Of a stretch of DNA of 7,382 nucleotides, positions 1 through 5,510 are shown piece after piece. The stretch is from NCBI GenBank assembly GCA_000416005.1, contig KE356563.1, positions 960,041-967,422 of the forward strand. Direction: 5' to 3'. This stretch comes from Haloquadratum sp. J07HQX50. GTDB taxonomy: Archaea > Halobacteriota > Halobacteria > Halobacteriales > Haloferacaceae. The notes below the pieces were generated by a model that was not told the origin of the DNA, did not search any database, and worked only from the letters and a program-made list of their open reading frames with translations. The position numbers were made by a program, and so were the translations under genes. Every line of letters starts with the position of its first letter. Position 1 is the first letter of the stretch.

Positions 1-556
1 TGCTCGTGTCACTGATTCTGAGCCCCGATTAGTCTGTGACGGTCGGCGTGGTCGGCTTCTTTGATGAGGACACCGAGTCAGTTGCCACTTTCAGCGCACG
101 AGTCCTTGGGCAACACAGTTGAGCAAACTCGTGTCGGCCTCAGGAGTTCACTCGTGGATTGTCTCGTTGATTCGGCATCATGCAGTGCGATACGACATAA
201 TAAAGTCTCATATCCCACTCTACAGAGAGAGCAAGGCGAGTGTCTCGGCTTTGTTCTCGATTGGAAGTCGAAGACTTCCGTTCCCGTCATGACGCTCTGG
301 GTCTCGAGGCAGTTCACAGAAGTACAACTCGAGTGTCTCGAAGTCAGACCAAAATCTGTGTCGTGACGACTTTGAGACCGCCTTTTAAATCACCTGTTCT
401 CAAGATGTTCACACAAGCGATCATTTGATATGACTGCTTTTCGACGTTCTGCATGAGCTAATACAGTGGTCTCGACAGGAGAGCACACGCGGCTCCGTAG
501 TCACATGTATATCGCCAACATGTCGTCTGTTAGTCTTTTGTGGGCACTGCTTCGGC
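1..556. other. Long non-coding spacer upstream of lsm
   Basis: No open frame here resembles a haloarchaeal protein. The available frames are short, poor in acidic residues, rich in Ser/Arg/Cys, and overlap one another on both strands. No tRNA-like T-loop with a matching stem is visible. A TATA-like element (TTTTAAAT, about 382-389) is not followed by a convincing gene: the nearest ATGs, at 404 and 430, open frames of only 7-8 codons. A perfect 7-bp hairpin with a 3-base loop (GGAAGTC / GACTTCC) lies at 263-279. The stretch may be decayed sequence or the far upstream region of lsm. Confidence 0.55.
237..340. repeat. 11-bp direct repeat in spacer
   Basis: The sequence CGAGTGTCTCG occurs exactly at 237-247 and again at 330-340. 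Its core GTCTCG recurs at 161-166, 301-306 and 469-474, giving five copies on one strand in about 310 bases. I cannot assign a function. It could be a cluster of protein-binding sites, a remnant of degenerate repeated sequence, or chance. Confidence 0.4.
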
Positions 557-559
557 ACA

Positions 560-567
560 TTTATATT
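560..567 (+). promoter_or_regulatory. TATA box for lsm-rpl37e
   Basis: TTTATATT is centred about 26 bases before the ATG at 590. This is the spacing expected for a haloarchaeal promoter whose transcript starts at or next to the start codon, so the lsm mRNA is predicted to be leaderless. Confidence 0.6.
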
Positions 568-589
568 TGCGACCAAACGCGGATGTGAT

Positions 590-820
590 ATGAGTGGACG
601 ACCCCTTGACGTGCTTGAAGCTGCTCTGGAGGATACGGTGACCATTACGTTGAAAGATGGAACACGCTACGTTGGGGAATTACAGGGGTATGATCAGCAT
701 ATGAACGCGGTGTTGGACCCACCAGCATCAGCAGATTTGACAACTGAGCAGGCTAGCTACGTCGCTGTTGAAGACACAATGATTATACGCGGCGATAACG
801 TGGTTTCAATCAATCTATGA
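590..820 (+). CDS. lsm: Lsm (Sm-like) archaeal RNA-binding protein
   Basis: This 76-residue protein matches the length of archaeal Sm-like proteins, which form ring-shaped homo-oligomers that bind U-rich RNA and act as RNA chaperones. The Sm1 motif is visible at about residues 16-42, ending in [10 protein letters not shown] with the conserved Asp, Met and Asn. The Sm2 motif is at about 64-73 ([10 protein letters not shown]), with the IRG core that completes the RNA-binding pocket. The ATG at 590 is chosen because the protein then begins just before the N-terminal helix (PLDVLEAAL) and because a TATA box lies 26 bases upstream. Its TGA overlaps the ATG of rpl37e by four bases (ATGA), so the genes are probably co-transcribed and translationally coupled. 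From memory, lsm overlaps rpl37e in the same way in Haloferax volcanii. Identification is very secure. Confidence 0.95.
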   Translation: MSGRPLDVLEAALEDTVTITLKDGTRYVGELQGYDQHMNAVLDPPASADLTTEQASYVAVEDTMIIRGDNVVSINL

Positions 821-993
821 CCGGTGCAGGAACTCCAAGCCAAGGGAAGAAAAACAAAACGACCCATGTGAAGTGCCGACGGTGTGGAGAGAAGTCATAT
901 CACACGCGAAAGAAGGTATGCTCTTCATGTGGGTTTGGGAAGACGGCAAAACGAAGAGATTACGAATGGAGTTCGAAGACGGGCGATAATTAA
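817..993 (+). CDS. rpl37e: 50S ribosomal protein L37e
   Basis: This 58-residue basic protein was translated by hand. It starts [20 protein letters not shown] and carries a zinc ribbon of two Cys pairs: CRRC at residues 20-23 and CSSC at 35-38. The C-terminal part contains [10 protein letters not shown], typical of the L37e family, a zinc-binding component of the archaeal and eukaryotic large subunit that contacts 23S rRNA. The start ATG overlaps the stop of lsm (ATGA at 817-820), so translation is likely coupled to it. There is no room for a leaderless promoter except inside lsm. A perfect 10-bp palindrome, AAGCCGGCTT, spans the end of the stop codon and the following bases (992-1001). Length, motifs and gene context all agree. 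Confidence 0.96.
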   Translation: MTGAGTPSQGKKNKTTHVKCRRCGEKSYHTRKKVCSSCGFGKTAKRRDYEWSSKTGDN

Positions 994-1377
994 GCCGGCT
1001 TCATTCTGACACTGATCGGTATCATTCAAACTCCCACGAGAGGTATCCACGGAGAGCGAGTACCTTGTGGCAAGAAATCTGTGACGTGACGGTAAGGCCC
1101 TCCGATTCTCGAAGCACGTACCGAGGCAAAGCCCGCTGAAGGAAGTATCAAACTACAAGATGTGGCGTGAAACAACGAGTATAAACCATATTGAACGCCT
1201 CCATATGAGGCGGTCGTTCGATGGGTTCGAGACGTGGTTCCTCTCAAAATCGGTTACGTGAGCCACGACGGCAGTTTTCATGACTTGAGATCGAGCGGAT
1301 TTTGCGTTCGGGCATGAACTCCAGGTGACTCGCAAGAGAAGCTCGGAGAGAATTTGCCTGATGCAACACAAGATGGC

Positions 1378-1435
1378 GAAGTCTTCGTGATGACTTCAAG
1401 TTCGTCTCCCAAATTGGTTATCCCTGAGAGACTTC
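1378..1435 (+). ncRNA. Possible C/D-box sRNA (candidate)
   Basis: A perfect box C (GTGATGA, 1387-1393) and a box D (CTGA, 1424-1427) are separated by 30 bases, the size range of archaeal C/D guide RNAs. The flanks can form a terminal stem: GAAGTC (1378-1383) pairs with GACTTC (1430-1435). It continues through TC/GA right up to the two boxes, with one bulged T at 1384. This arrangement is expected of a kink-turn bound by L7Ae. Against it, I cannot find convincing internal C' and D' boxes, and the upstream TATA is poor. I could not identify a target for the 12 bases before box D. It is a candidate only. Confidence 0.3.
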
Positions 1436-1500
1436 ACATCCTGCATATATGTGATATATAGGATTTCAGTGAGATGTTCTTCATCAAAAACCGGCAAGAA

Positions 1501-1508
1501 AAATATAT
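1501..1508 (+). promoter_or_regulatory. Probable TATA box for purF
   Basis: AAATATAT lies about 42 bases before the chosen ATG at 1547, predicting a transcript start near 1530 and a leader of about 16 bases. A second AT-rich stretch at 1443-1460 (CATATATGTGATATATA) is an alternative or additional promoter with a longer leader. Confidence 0.4.
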
Positions 1509-1546
1509 CCACGGGGTTTTTGACATCTCGGCCTGCATTTATTAAC

Positions 1547-3109
1547 ATGCCCAACGGGCGGGAGTTACCCCCGACACCCGGACGAGAAACGGCTGAATCG
1601 GATTCTCACGAACACGATACTGATCATCCGACTGAAAAATGTGGAGTGGTTGGTGTGGCGTTTGCAGACCGAGAAGCTGCACGCCCGCTGTACTACTCGT
1701 TGTATGCGCTTCAACATCGCGGACAGGAGTCTGCGGGTATTGTCACACATGATGGCTTTCAGCAGCACAGCCACGTCGGTATGGGACTGGTTGGTGATGC
1801 ATTCCAGGCAGACGACCTAAACAGATTAACAGGTGGAACTGGTATCGGACACGTCCGGTATCCAACGTCTGGAGGCGTGAATACGTGTTGTGCACAGCCA
1901 TTTTCGGTTTCGTTCAAATCCGGGTCGTTGGGACTTTCACACAACGGAAACTTAGTCAATGCAGATGAAATTCGAGACGAACTGGAGTCGCTTGGTCATG
2001 CATTCACCTCAACCGGAGATACGGAGGTAATCGCACACGAACTTGCACGAAATCTATTAGAAGCTGATCTTGTCCGGGCGATACGACGAACAATGAGTCG
2101 CATCCACGGATCGTACGCCTTGACCATCATGCATGATGAAACAGTCTTCGGTGTCCGCGACCCAGAGGGAAATCGCCCGCTATGCATCGGTGAGATGGAG
2201 GATGGGTACGTCTTAGCATCAGAGTCGGCCGCGATTGACACTCTCGATGGCTCACTCATTCGGGACGTCCGACCGGGTGAATTGGTTGTACTTGAATCCG
2301 ATGGGTCAGGATACGAGTCGTATCAGCTTGTTGATGATGTATCGACTGCGCACTGCTTTTTTGAACACGTCTATTTTGCCCGTCCTGATTCGGTTATTGA
2401 TGATACTTTAGTATATGAAGCACGCCGAAATCTTGGCAGAGAGCTTTGGCATGAACACGGAATCGAGACCGATGTTGTGATGCCAGTCCCAGACTCTGGC
2501 CGTGCATTTGCATCTGGATACGCTGATGCAGCGACAGAGTTTCGAGTTGATGGCACCCCTCGGGCATCGGATGCCGAAACGATTGAATTTGCTGAAGGAT
2601 TGATGAAAAATCGATACGTTGGTCGAACATTTATTATGCCGACACAGGATGAGCGTGAACAAGCGGTTCGACTCAAACTGAACCCAATCAAAAGTACGAT
2701 TGAAAACCGCTCAGTGACGATTATTGATGATAGTATCGTTCGAGGGACGACTTCAAAGCAACTTGTGTCTTTACTTCGAGATGCAGGTGCCAAGGAGGTA
2801 CACGTAAGAATAGGTGCACCAAAGATCGTTGCGCCGTGTTATATGGGTATTGACATGGCGTCGCGAAATGAGCTTATTGCAGCGAATAAATCTGTCGACG
2901 AGATTCGTGCTGCTATTGAGGCTGATAGTTTAGGATATCTCTCAATCAACGCAGTTTCGAAAGTTTTGGACGAGAGCGAGTCCGAGCTCTGCCTTGGATG
3001 TGTCACCGGAGAATATCCATACGATATTGAAGGAGAACGGACCGATAGAGAGGTGGACCGCCCACAAATTGGCGACGCGGGGTCAACTCCAACCGGAGCC
3101 GATGACTAA
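1547..3109 (+). CDS. purF: Amidophosphoribosyltransferase (PurF), Fe-S type
   Basis: This enzyme catalyses the first committed step of purine synthesis: PRPP plus glutamine gives phosphoribosylamine. It has 520 residues from the chosen ATG. The N-terminal glutaminase domain shows nucleophile Cys32 (KCGVVGV), RYPTSGG 104-110, the oxyanion-hole NGN 133-135 and GDTE 157-160. The phosphoribosyltransferase domain shows PVPDSG 313-318 and the PRPP loop VTIIDDSIVRGTTS 390-403. Four cysteines sit where Bacillus subtilis PurF binds its 4Fe-4S cluster: Cys270, Cys431, Cys482 and Cys485. A 31-residue acidic leader precedes Cys32, with no in-frame ATG, GTG or TTG between, so propeptide removal is required to free the catalytic N-terminus. 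An upstream GTG at 1451 is possible, but its extra residues are not family-like. The gene stands alone, with no other pur gene nearby, and converges on the DUF655 gene. Confidence 0.96.
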   Translation: MPNGRELPPTPGRETAESDSHEHDTDHPTEKCGVVGVAFADREAARPLYYSLYALQHRGQESAGIVTHDGFQQHSHVGMGLVGDAFQADDLNRLTGGTGIGHVRYPTSGGVNTCCAQPFSVSFKSGSLGLSHNGNLVNADEIRDELESLGHAFTSTGDTEVIAHELARNLLEADLVRAIRRTMSRIHGSYALTIMHDETVFGVRDPEGNRPLCIGEMEDGYVLASESAAIDTLDGSLIRDVRPGELVVLESDGSGYESYQLVDDVSTAHCFFEHVYFARPDSVIDDTLVYEARRNLGRELWHEHGIETDVVMPVPDSGRAFASGYADAATEFRVDGTPRASDAETIEFAEGLMKNRYVGRTFIMPTQDEREQAVRLKLNPIKSTIENRSVTIIDDSIVRGTTSKQLVSLLRDAGAKEVHVRIGAPKIVAPCYMGIDMASRNELIAANKSVDEIRAAIEADSLGYLSINAVSKVLDESESELCLGCVTGEYPYDIEGERTDREVDRPQIGDAGSTPTGADD

Positions 3110-3116
3110 CCATCTC

Positions 3117-3121
3117 AAAAA
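3117..3121 (-). terminator. Oligo-T tract after the DUF655 gene
   Basis: On the reverse strand five consecutive T follow the DUF655 stop codon by about four bases. Short oligo-T tracts serve as intrinsic terminators in archaea. Termination here would fall inside the last few bases around purF, so the two convergent transcripts probably overlap. Confidence 0.35.
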
Positions 3122-3125
3122 CGGT

Positions 3126-3734
3126 CTACTCACTCGGAGCCACGAACACATTATATTTCAGATCATTTTCACGGATTTCCTCGAGAATCCGTTCGGCTAA
3201 TATCTCAGCGGGATTGTGCAATCCAGTAATTCGTTGTTCGATCTCAGAGAAAGAGCTAAATGGTCCCCGCTTTCGCTGGTCAAGAATGTCGTTACGGAGT
3301 TTCTTTCCAATTCCTGGGAGCAGATTTAATTGGTGTAATCTAAGAGTAATCGGTTGGGCTTCGTTGTAAAACGAGACGAATCGATCCTCATCGCTCTGAA
3401 TAATCTCCTCAACAGCATATTTCAGCTCATTTTGTCCTGTTGTCGACAGAGCATCGTACCCAACTTGCCTGAATCCGTCGACTGCTTTTCGTGCCTCAGT
3501 TGGGCCAATAACGACACGATCACCGATTGAAACATCTGCATCAGTTTCGAAAGTAAGTTGGTAGAGTCGGAAGTCCTCCTCTTCGATACCATATGCTATC
3601 GGCTCTTGCTGCGATCGCGGGCGGTCTGGATTCGTCTGTCCATGCGGGATATGATCCAAGATGATTGCATGGCGGTGGTCTGCCGACTCATCATCACTAC
3701 TCTTCTCGGAGTCACCACTCTCACTCGCAGTCAT
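3126..3734 (-). CDS. DUF655 family protein with helix-hairpin-helix
   Basis: This 202-residue archaeal protein of unknown biochemical function belongs to the DUF655 (COG1491) family. Residues 1-20 are an acidic Ser/Asp/Glu-rich tail common in haloarchaeal versions. The conserved opening (HAIILDHIPHG, about 22-32) is followed by a small beta-rich part (about 50-77) with IGDRVVIG. A helix-hairpin-helix, LPGIGKKLRNDIL at 139-151, suggests nucleic-acid binding; the second helical part, GLHNPAEILAERILEEI, is at 171-187. It is the last gene of rpl21e-rpoF-DUF655, and a TATA-like TTTAAATAA 26 bases before its start suggests it also has its own leaderless promoter. In many archaea this gene is followed by ksgA (16S rRNA dimethyladenosine transferase), hinting at a role in rRNA or ribosome maturation. 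Here ksgA is absent and purF converges instead. Confidence 0.9.
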   Translation of the reverse strand: MTASESGDSEKSSDDESADHRHAIILDHIPHGQTNPDRPRSQQEPIAYGIEEEDFRLYQLTFETDADVSIGDRVVIGPTEARKAVDGFRQVGYDALSTTGQNELKYAVEEIIQSDEDRFVSFYNEAQPITLRLHQLNLLPGIGKKLRNDILDQRKRGPFSSFSEIEQRITGLHNPAEILAERILEEIRENDLKYNVFVAPSE

Positions 3735-3755
3735 GACAAATACTACACAAAGAAC

Positions 3756-3764
3756 TTATTTAAA
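3756..3764 (-). promoter_or_regulatory. Internal TATA box for the DUF655 gene
   Basis: On the reverse strand TTTAAATAA is centred 26 bases before the DUF655 ATG (3734), inside the 41-base gap after rpoF. The spacing fits a leaderless internal promoter, which would let DUF655 be expressed apart from rpl21e-rpoF. Confidence 0.5.
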
Positions 3765-3775
3765 CAGTAGGTCAC

Positions 3776-4132
3776 TCACAGGTAGCGAGCAACGACATCT
3801 AAGATGTCGTCAAGTTCTGTCCCATCCAATGCATATCGTTCATGTGCATATACAGAACGGAGTTCATCGCGGCTCTGTGGTTTGAGGTCGGCAATTTTGA
3901 TTGCAGTCTGTGAGTCGACTTTCTCGAAATCAGCTAGCTCCTCCACGAATGTGCGGGATTCCTCTGGATCTAGTAACGCGAACCGGTTGACATGCTCAAT
4001 TGCCCGTGCCAATTCATATCGAAGGTCTCTGTCCGGGTCGGCAGCGCGCTCAGCTTCGACGTCTTCAAGAAGGACCTTTATTTCAGCTACTGTCTGATAG
4101 TCTTGCCCAATCTTCTGTTTAAATATACTCAT
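3776..4132 (-). CDS. rpoF: RNA polymerase subunit Rpo4 (RpoF/Rpb4)
   Basis: This 118-residue subunit pairs with Rpo7 (RpoE) to form the stalk of archaeal RNA polymerase, which contacts emerging RNA and helps open the promoter. The N-terminus (MSIFKQKIGQDYQTVAEIKVLL) gives the strand and first helix that pack on Rpo7. Residues 24-60 (EAERAADPDRDLRYELARAI and following) form the long helix. The C-terminal half (VDSQTAIKIADLKPQSRDELRSVYAHERY...LDDILDVVARYL) is the HRDC-like helical domain. Residue 1 follows the rpl21e stop by only 11 bases, so the two are almost certainly co-transcribed. The rpl21e-rpoF-DUF655 order is a widespread archaeal cluster. Length and sequence are typical, and no key residue appears missing. 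Confidence 0.93.
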   Translation of the reverse strand: MSIFKQKIGQDYQTVAEIKVLLEDVEAERAADPDRDLRYELARAIEHVNRFALLDPEESRTFVEELADFEKVDSQTAIKIADLKPQSRDELRSVYAHERYALDGTELDDILDVVARYL

Positions 4133-4143
4133 CAGATGATAGA

Positions 4144-4434
4144 TTATTGTTGGGCGCGAAGATGTGCTGGCCGTGCGATCAAGATTTTCTCTTTACCGCC
4201 ATCAACAATTTCGATCTTGTAAGCGCGGCCCTGTGTACCAATTACCTCGCCAGTGTGACCATTAAACCGGGGGTGGAATCGCCCTGCCTGAGTACTTGGG
4301 TCAATTGTCAGGTGGACTTTCTGACCAACTTCATATTCTTGAATCGCTCGTTGTGGTGGAGATGTACCGCGGTCTCGCGGTGAGTTGGAGAGTTTACCAC
4401 GTGTTCCTTGCAGAGGTCCATTAGAGCTAGGCAT
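4144..4434 (-). CDS. rpl21e: 50S ribosomal protein L21e
   Basis: This 96-residue large-subunit protein is shared by archaea and eukaryotes. The N-terminal basic stretch ([23 protein letters not shown]) is the conserved rRNA-contacting extension. It is followed by an SH3-like barrel with [31 protein letters not shown] (about 34-64) and [25 protein letters not shown] (about 69-93). I chose the ATG at 4434 over an upstream in-frame ATG at 4476, because family members begin at MPSSNG and a TATA-like element sits at 4464-4471. It heads the reverse operon with rpoF and DUF655. Identification is secure. Confidence 0.95.
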   Translation of the reverse strand: MPSSNGPLQGTRGKLSNSPRDRGTSPPQRAIQEYEVGQKVHLTIDPSTQAGRFHPRFNGHTGEVIGTQGRAYKIEIVDGGKEKILIARPAHLRAQQ

Positions 4435-4463
4435 TGTAATGTTATATTGTACTGTTGAGATAG

Positions 4464-4471
4464 TAATAAAA
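4464..4471 (-). promoter_or_regulatory. TATA box for rpl21e operon
   Basis: TTTTATTA on the reverse strand is centred about 33 bases before the ATG at 4434, predicting a transcript start only a few bases before the start codon. Confidence 0.5.
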
Positions 4472-4727
4472 GACACGTTCTATGTATCACCAACGGTGCA
4501 GTTGCGACTGGGATCGGTTTGATTAAGATTTCAAATATCAGTGCACCCTGACCGTGTTGGATTCACTTTTCGAGTATGCTCACCTGTGTTCTTCATGTTG
4601 AGAGAGAGCAGACGAGTCGTGCCGGGAAATATGTGCTGGGTTGTCTGAATCGTGTTTGTCTCTTCCCAGTAGTTACCAGCGAGCAGATCACTGATACTGC
4701 ACATCTTCATCGACACATAGCTAAAGG
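4472..4727. other. Spacer between divergent promoters
   Basis: No gene is supported. The one long reverse frame (4531-4764) encodes a non-acidic, Thr/His/Ser-rich peptide that would run across the promoter of the forward small gene, and it is best read as chance. I see no clear RNA fold. Confidence 0.5.
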
Positions 4728-4734
4728 GATAAAT
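4728..4734 (+). promoter_or_regulatory. TATA-like element for the small membrane gene
   Basis: GATAAAT is centred 27 bases before the ATG at 4758, the usual leaderless spacing. It supports the small downstream frame being a real gene. Confidence 0.4.
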
Positions 4735-4757
4735 CAGATGCAGGTGTAAGGATTGAT

Positions 4758-4970
4758 ATGTCACAAGACCACAGCCGAGCAGTCGAACAACCGCAGAGTC
4801 CTAAAGCTGGTGATGACTCGGATACCGATCTGAGTTCACAATTAGAGACGTTCGGGGCAGGTGTGACAATCTGTATTCTAACAGGTGCTAGTATTGGCGT
4901 GGCTGCCATGTGGTTCTTAGATAGTAACAGTGCCCTTCCGCTGTTGATCGGATTGGTGGGGGGTTCATGA
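4758..4970 (+). CDS. Small membrane protein, probably frameshifted
   Basis: I do not recognise a named family. The frame encodes 70 residues: an acidic soluble N-terminus (1-30, with DDSDTD at 19-24), then one clear membrane segment at about 33-54 (FGAGVTICILTGASIGVAAMWFL). A second begins at about 60 (LPLLIGLVGG) but is cut short by TGA at 4968. At the break is a run of six G (4958-4963). Reading one base back from there continues the second segment as FMISPLLGILLLRV and ends at TGA 5006-5008, giving an 83-residue two-helix hairpin. The continuity of hydrophobic character strongly suggests that this was, or still is, one protein. Causes could be a lost G, a sequencing error in a homopolymer, or -1 recoding on G GGG GGT. 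A TATA-like element 27 bases upstream supports expression. Confidence 0.6.
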   Translation: MSQDHSRAVEQPQSPKAGDDSDTDLSSQLETFGAGVTICILTGASIGVAAMWFLDSNSALPLLIGLVGGS

Positions 4971-5008
4971 TTTCACCGCTACTCGGTATCCTCCTCCTTC
5001 GAGTGTGA
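4961..5008 (+). other. -1 frame continuation of the small membrane protein
   Basis: This is the second half of the interrupted gene above. From the G-run it reads G-F-M-I-S-P-L-L-G-I-L-L-L-R-V then TGA, completing a second transmembrane helix that ends in the positive residue Arg. The ATG at 4967 overlaps the TGA at 4968 (ATGA), so independent re-initiation would give only a 13-residue peptide. Confidence 0.5.
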
Positions 5009-5095
5009 TTCTTCAACTGAGCACCTCAACAGTGCATTAGTCTCGTACTCATTTCGCCTCTATCACGTCTATCAATTGGTGTTCGTCGAATAGGC

Positions 5096-5137
5096 AGTGT
5101 GGTGGTGAGGCTACAGTGAAAGATCACATACCACACT
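5096..5137. other. Stem-loop in spacer
   Basis: AGTGTGGT (5096-5103) pairs perfectly with ACCACACT (5130-5137). Inside it GTGA (5105-5108) pairs with TCAC (5124-5127), leaving a 15-base loop. It lies between the 3' ends of the small forward gene and the reverse EF-1beta unit, so it may be a shared transcript-end structure or part of an unrecognised RNA. The rest of this spacer (5009-5241) shows no gene. Confidence 0.35.
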
Positions 5138-5197
5138 TTGATGCAGTAATTTCATTCATATTCAACAGCATAGCGGGGAAAGTGACGTTTGTGCTGG

Positions 5198-5218
5198 TCT
5201 GTCACAAATCAAGACAGA
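5198..5218 (-). terminator. Possible 3' hairpin after EF-1beta
   Basis: TCTGTC and GACAGA form a 6-bp stem with a 9-base loop, starting about 24 bases past the EF-1beta stop on the reverse strand. No strong oligo-T tract follows, so this is weak support for a terminator. Confidence 0.2.
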
Positions 5219-5241
5219 AGATCTCGAAAGAAGTGCGAAGG

Positions 5242-5508
5242 CTATATTCTACCGACGTTTTCAACGGTCACACTCTCGACAGTCTGAACGCCCGCAAATG
5301 CCTCTTCAACGGCCTCAGTTCCCCCTGCATCATCAGGAACGATCACAGTCGGCAGCAACGCAACTAAGCCAAAAGCCACATCATCGCGCTCGAATCCATT
5401 TATTTTCGCACCTTCAGGCAGTGAGTCTTCGAGCGTTTCCTGTAGTTCATCTAAGTCAATGTCAGGGCTATCAGGCATGACTTTGATTTTAGCGGCGACT
5501 TTGCCCAT
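5242..5508 (-). CDS. ef1B: Translation elongation factor EF-1beta
   Basis: This 88-residue protein is the usual length of archaeal EF-1beta, the guanine nucleotide exchange factor that recharges EF-1alpha with GTP in the cytoplasm. It opens [20 protein letters not shown], continues with the helix [18 protein letters not shown] (19-36), then the conserved [21 protein letters not shown] strands (44-64). It closes with [24 protein letters not shown], a ferredoxin-like alpha-beta fold. I chose the ATG at 5508 over an upstream in-frame ATG at 5541, because family members start at MGKV and the upstream residues overlap the preceding gene. Only two bases separate it from the stop of the zinc-ribbon gene, so the two are co-transcribed and probably translationally coupled. 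Confidence 0.95.
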   Translation of the reverse strand: MGKVAAKIKVMPDSPDIDLDELQETLEDSLPEGAKINGFERDDVAFGLVALLPTVIVPDDAGGTEAVEEAFAGVQTVESVTVENVGRI

Positions 5509-5510
5509 CG

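Larger units (their letters stand above)
994..1546. other. Spacer between rpl37e and purF
   Basis: I see no intact gene in these roughly 550 bases. The in-frame GTG at 1451 would add 32 residues to PurF with no conserved character, so I treat that stretch as untranslated. Contents include a TATA-like GAGTATAAACC at 1177-1187, a hairpin at 1196-1212 (CGCCTC, loop CATAT, GAGGCG), a C/D-box-like element at 1378-1435, and two AT-rich TATA-like stretches at 1443-1460 and 1501-1508. A frame at about 1031-1165, broken by stops, has a run (GPPILEARTEAKPAE) faintly like the C-terminus of haloarchaeal IS1341-type TnpB proteins. That resemblance is too weak to annotate. Confidence 0.5.

Noticed and set aside
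61..366. Overlapping forward and reverse frames in the left spacer
   Set aside because: Composition is unlike haloarchaeal proteins, frames overlap each other on both strands, and no upstream TATA at the expected distance was seen.
1031..1165. Possible remnant of an IS1341-type TnpB C-terminus
   Set aside because: The frame contains stops, only about 15 residues look vaguely similar, and no TnpB zinc-finger or catalytic motif or element end is visible.
1220..1245. GGTTCGAGA resembling a tRNA T-loop
   Set aside because: The flanking bases do not form a T-arm stem and no acceptor or anticodon arm can be built around it.
1451..1546. Upstream GTG start for purF
   Set aside because: The 32 extra residues are basic and Ser-rich, unlike haloarchaeal PurF leaders, and the stretch contains the best TATA element for the ATG at 1547.
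2371..2793. Reverse frames inside purF
   Set aside because: They overlap the conserved PurF catalytic domain, are Ser/Arg/Cys-rich and not acidic, and have no promoter-like signal.
4531..4764. Reverse 77-codon frame in the spacer
   Set aside because: Non-acidic, His/Thr/Ser-rich, crosses the promoter of the forward small gene, and has no family resemblance.
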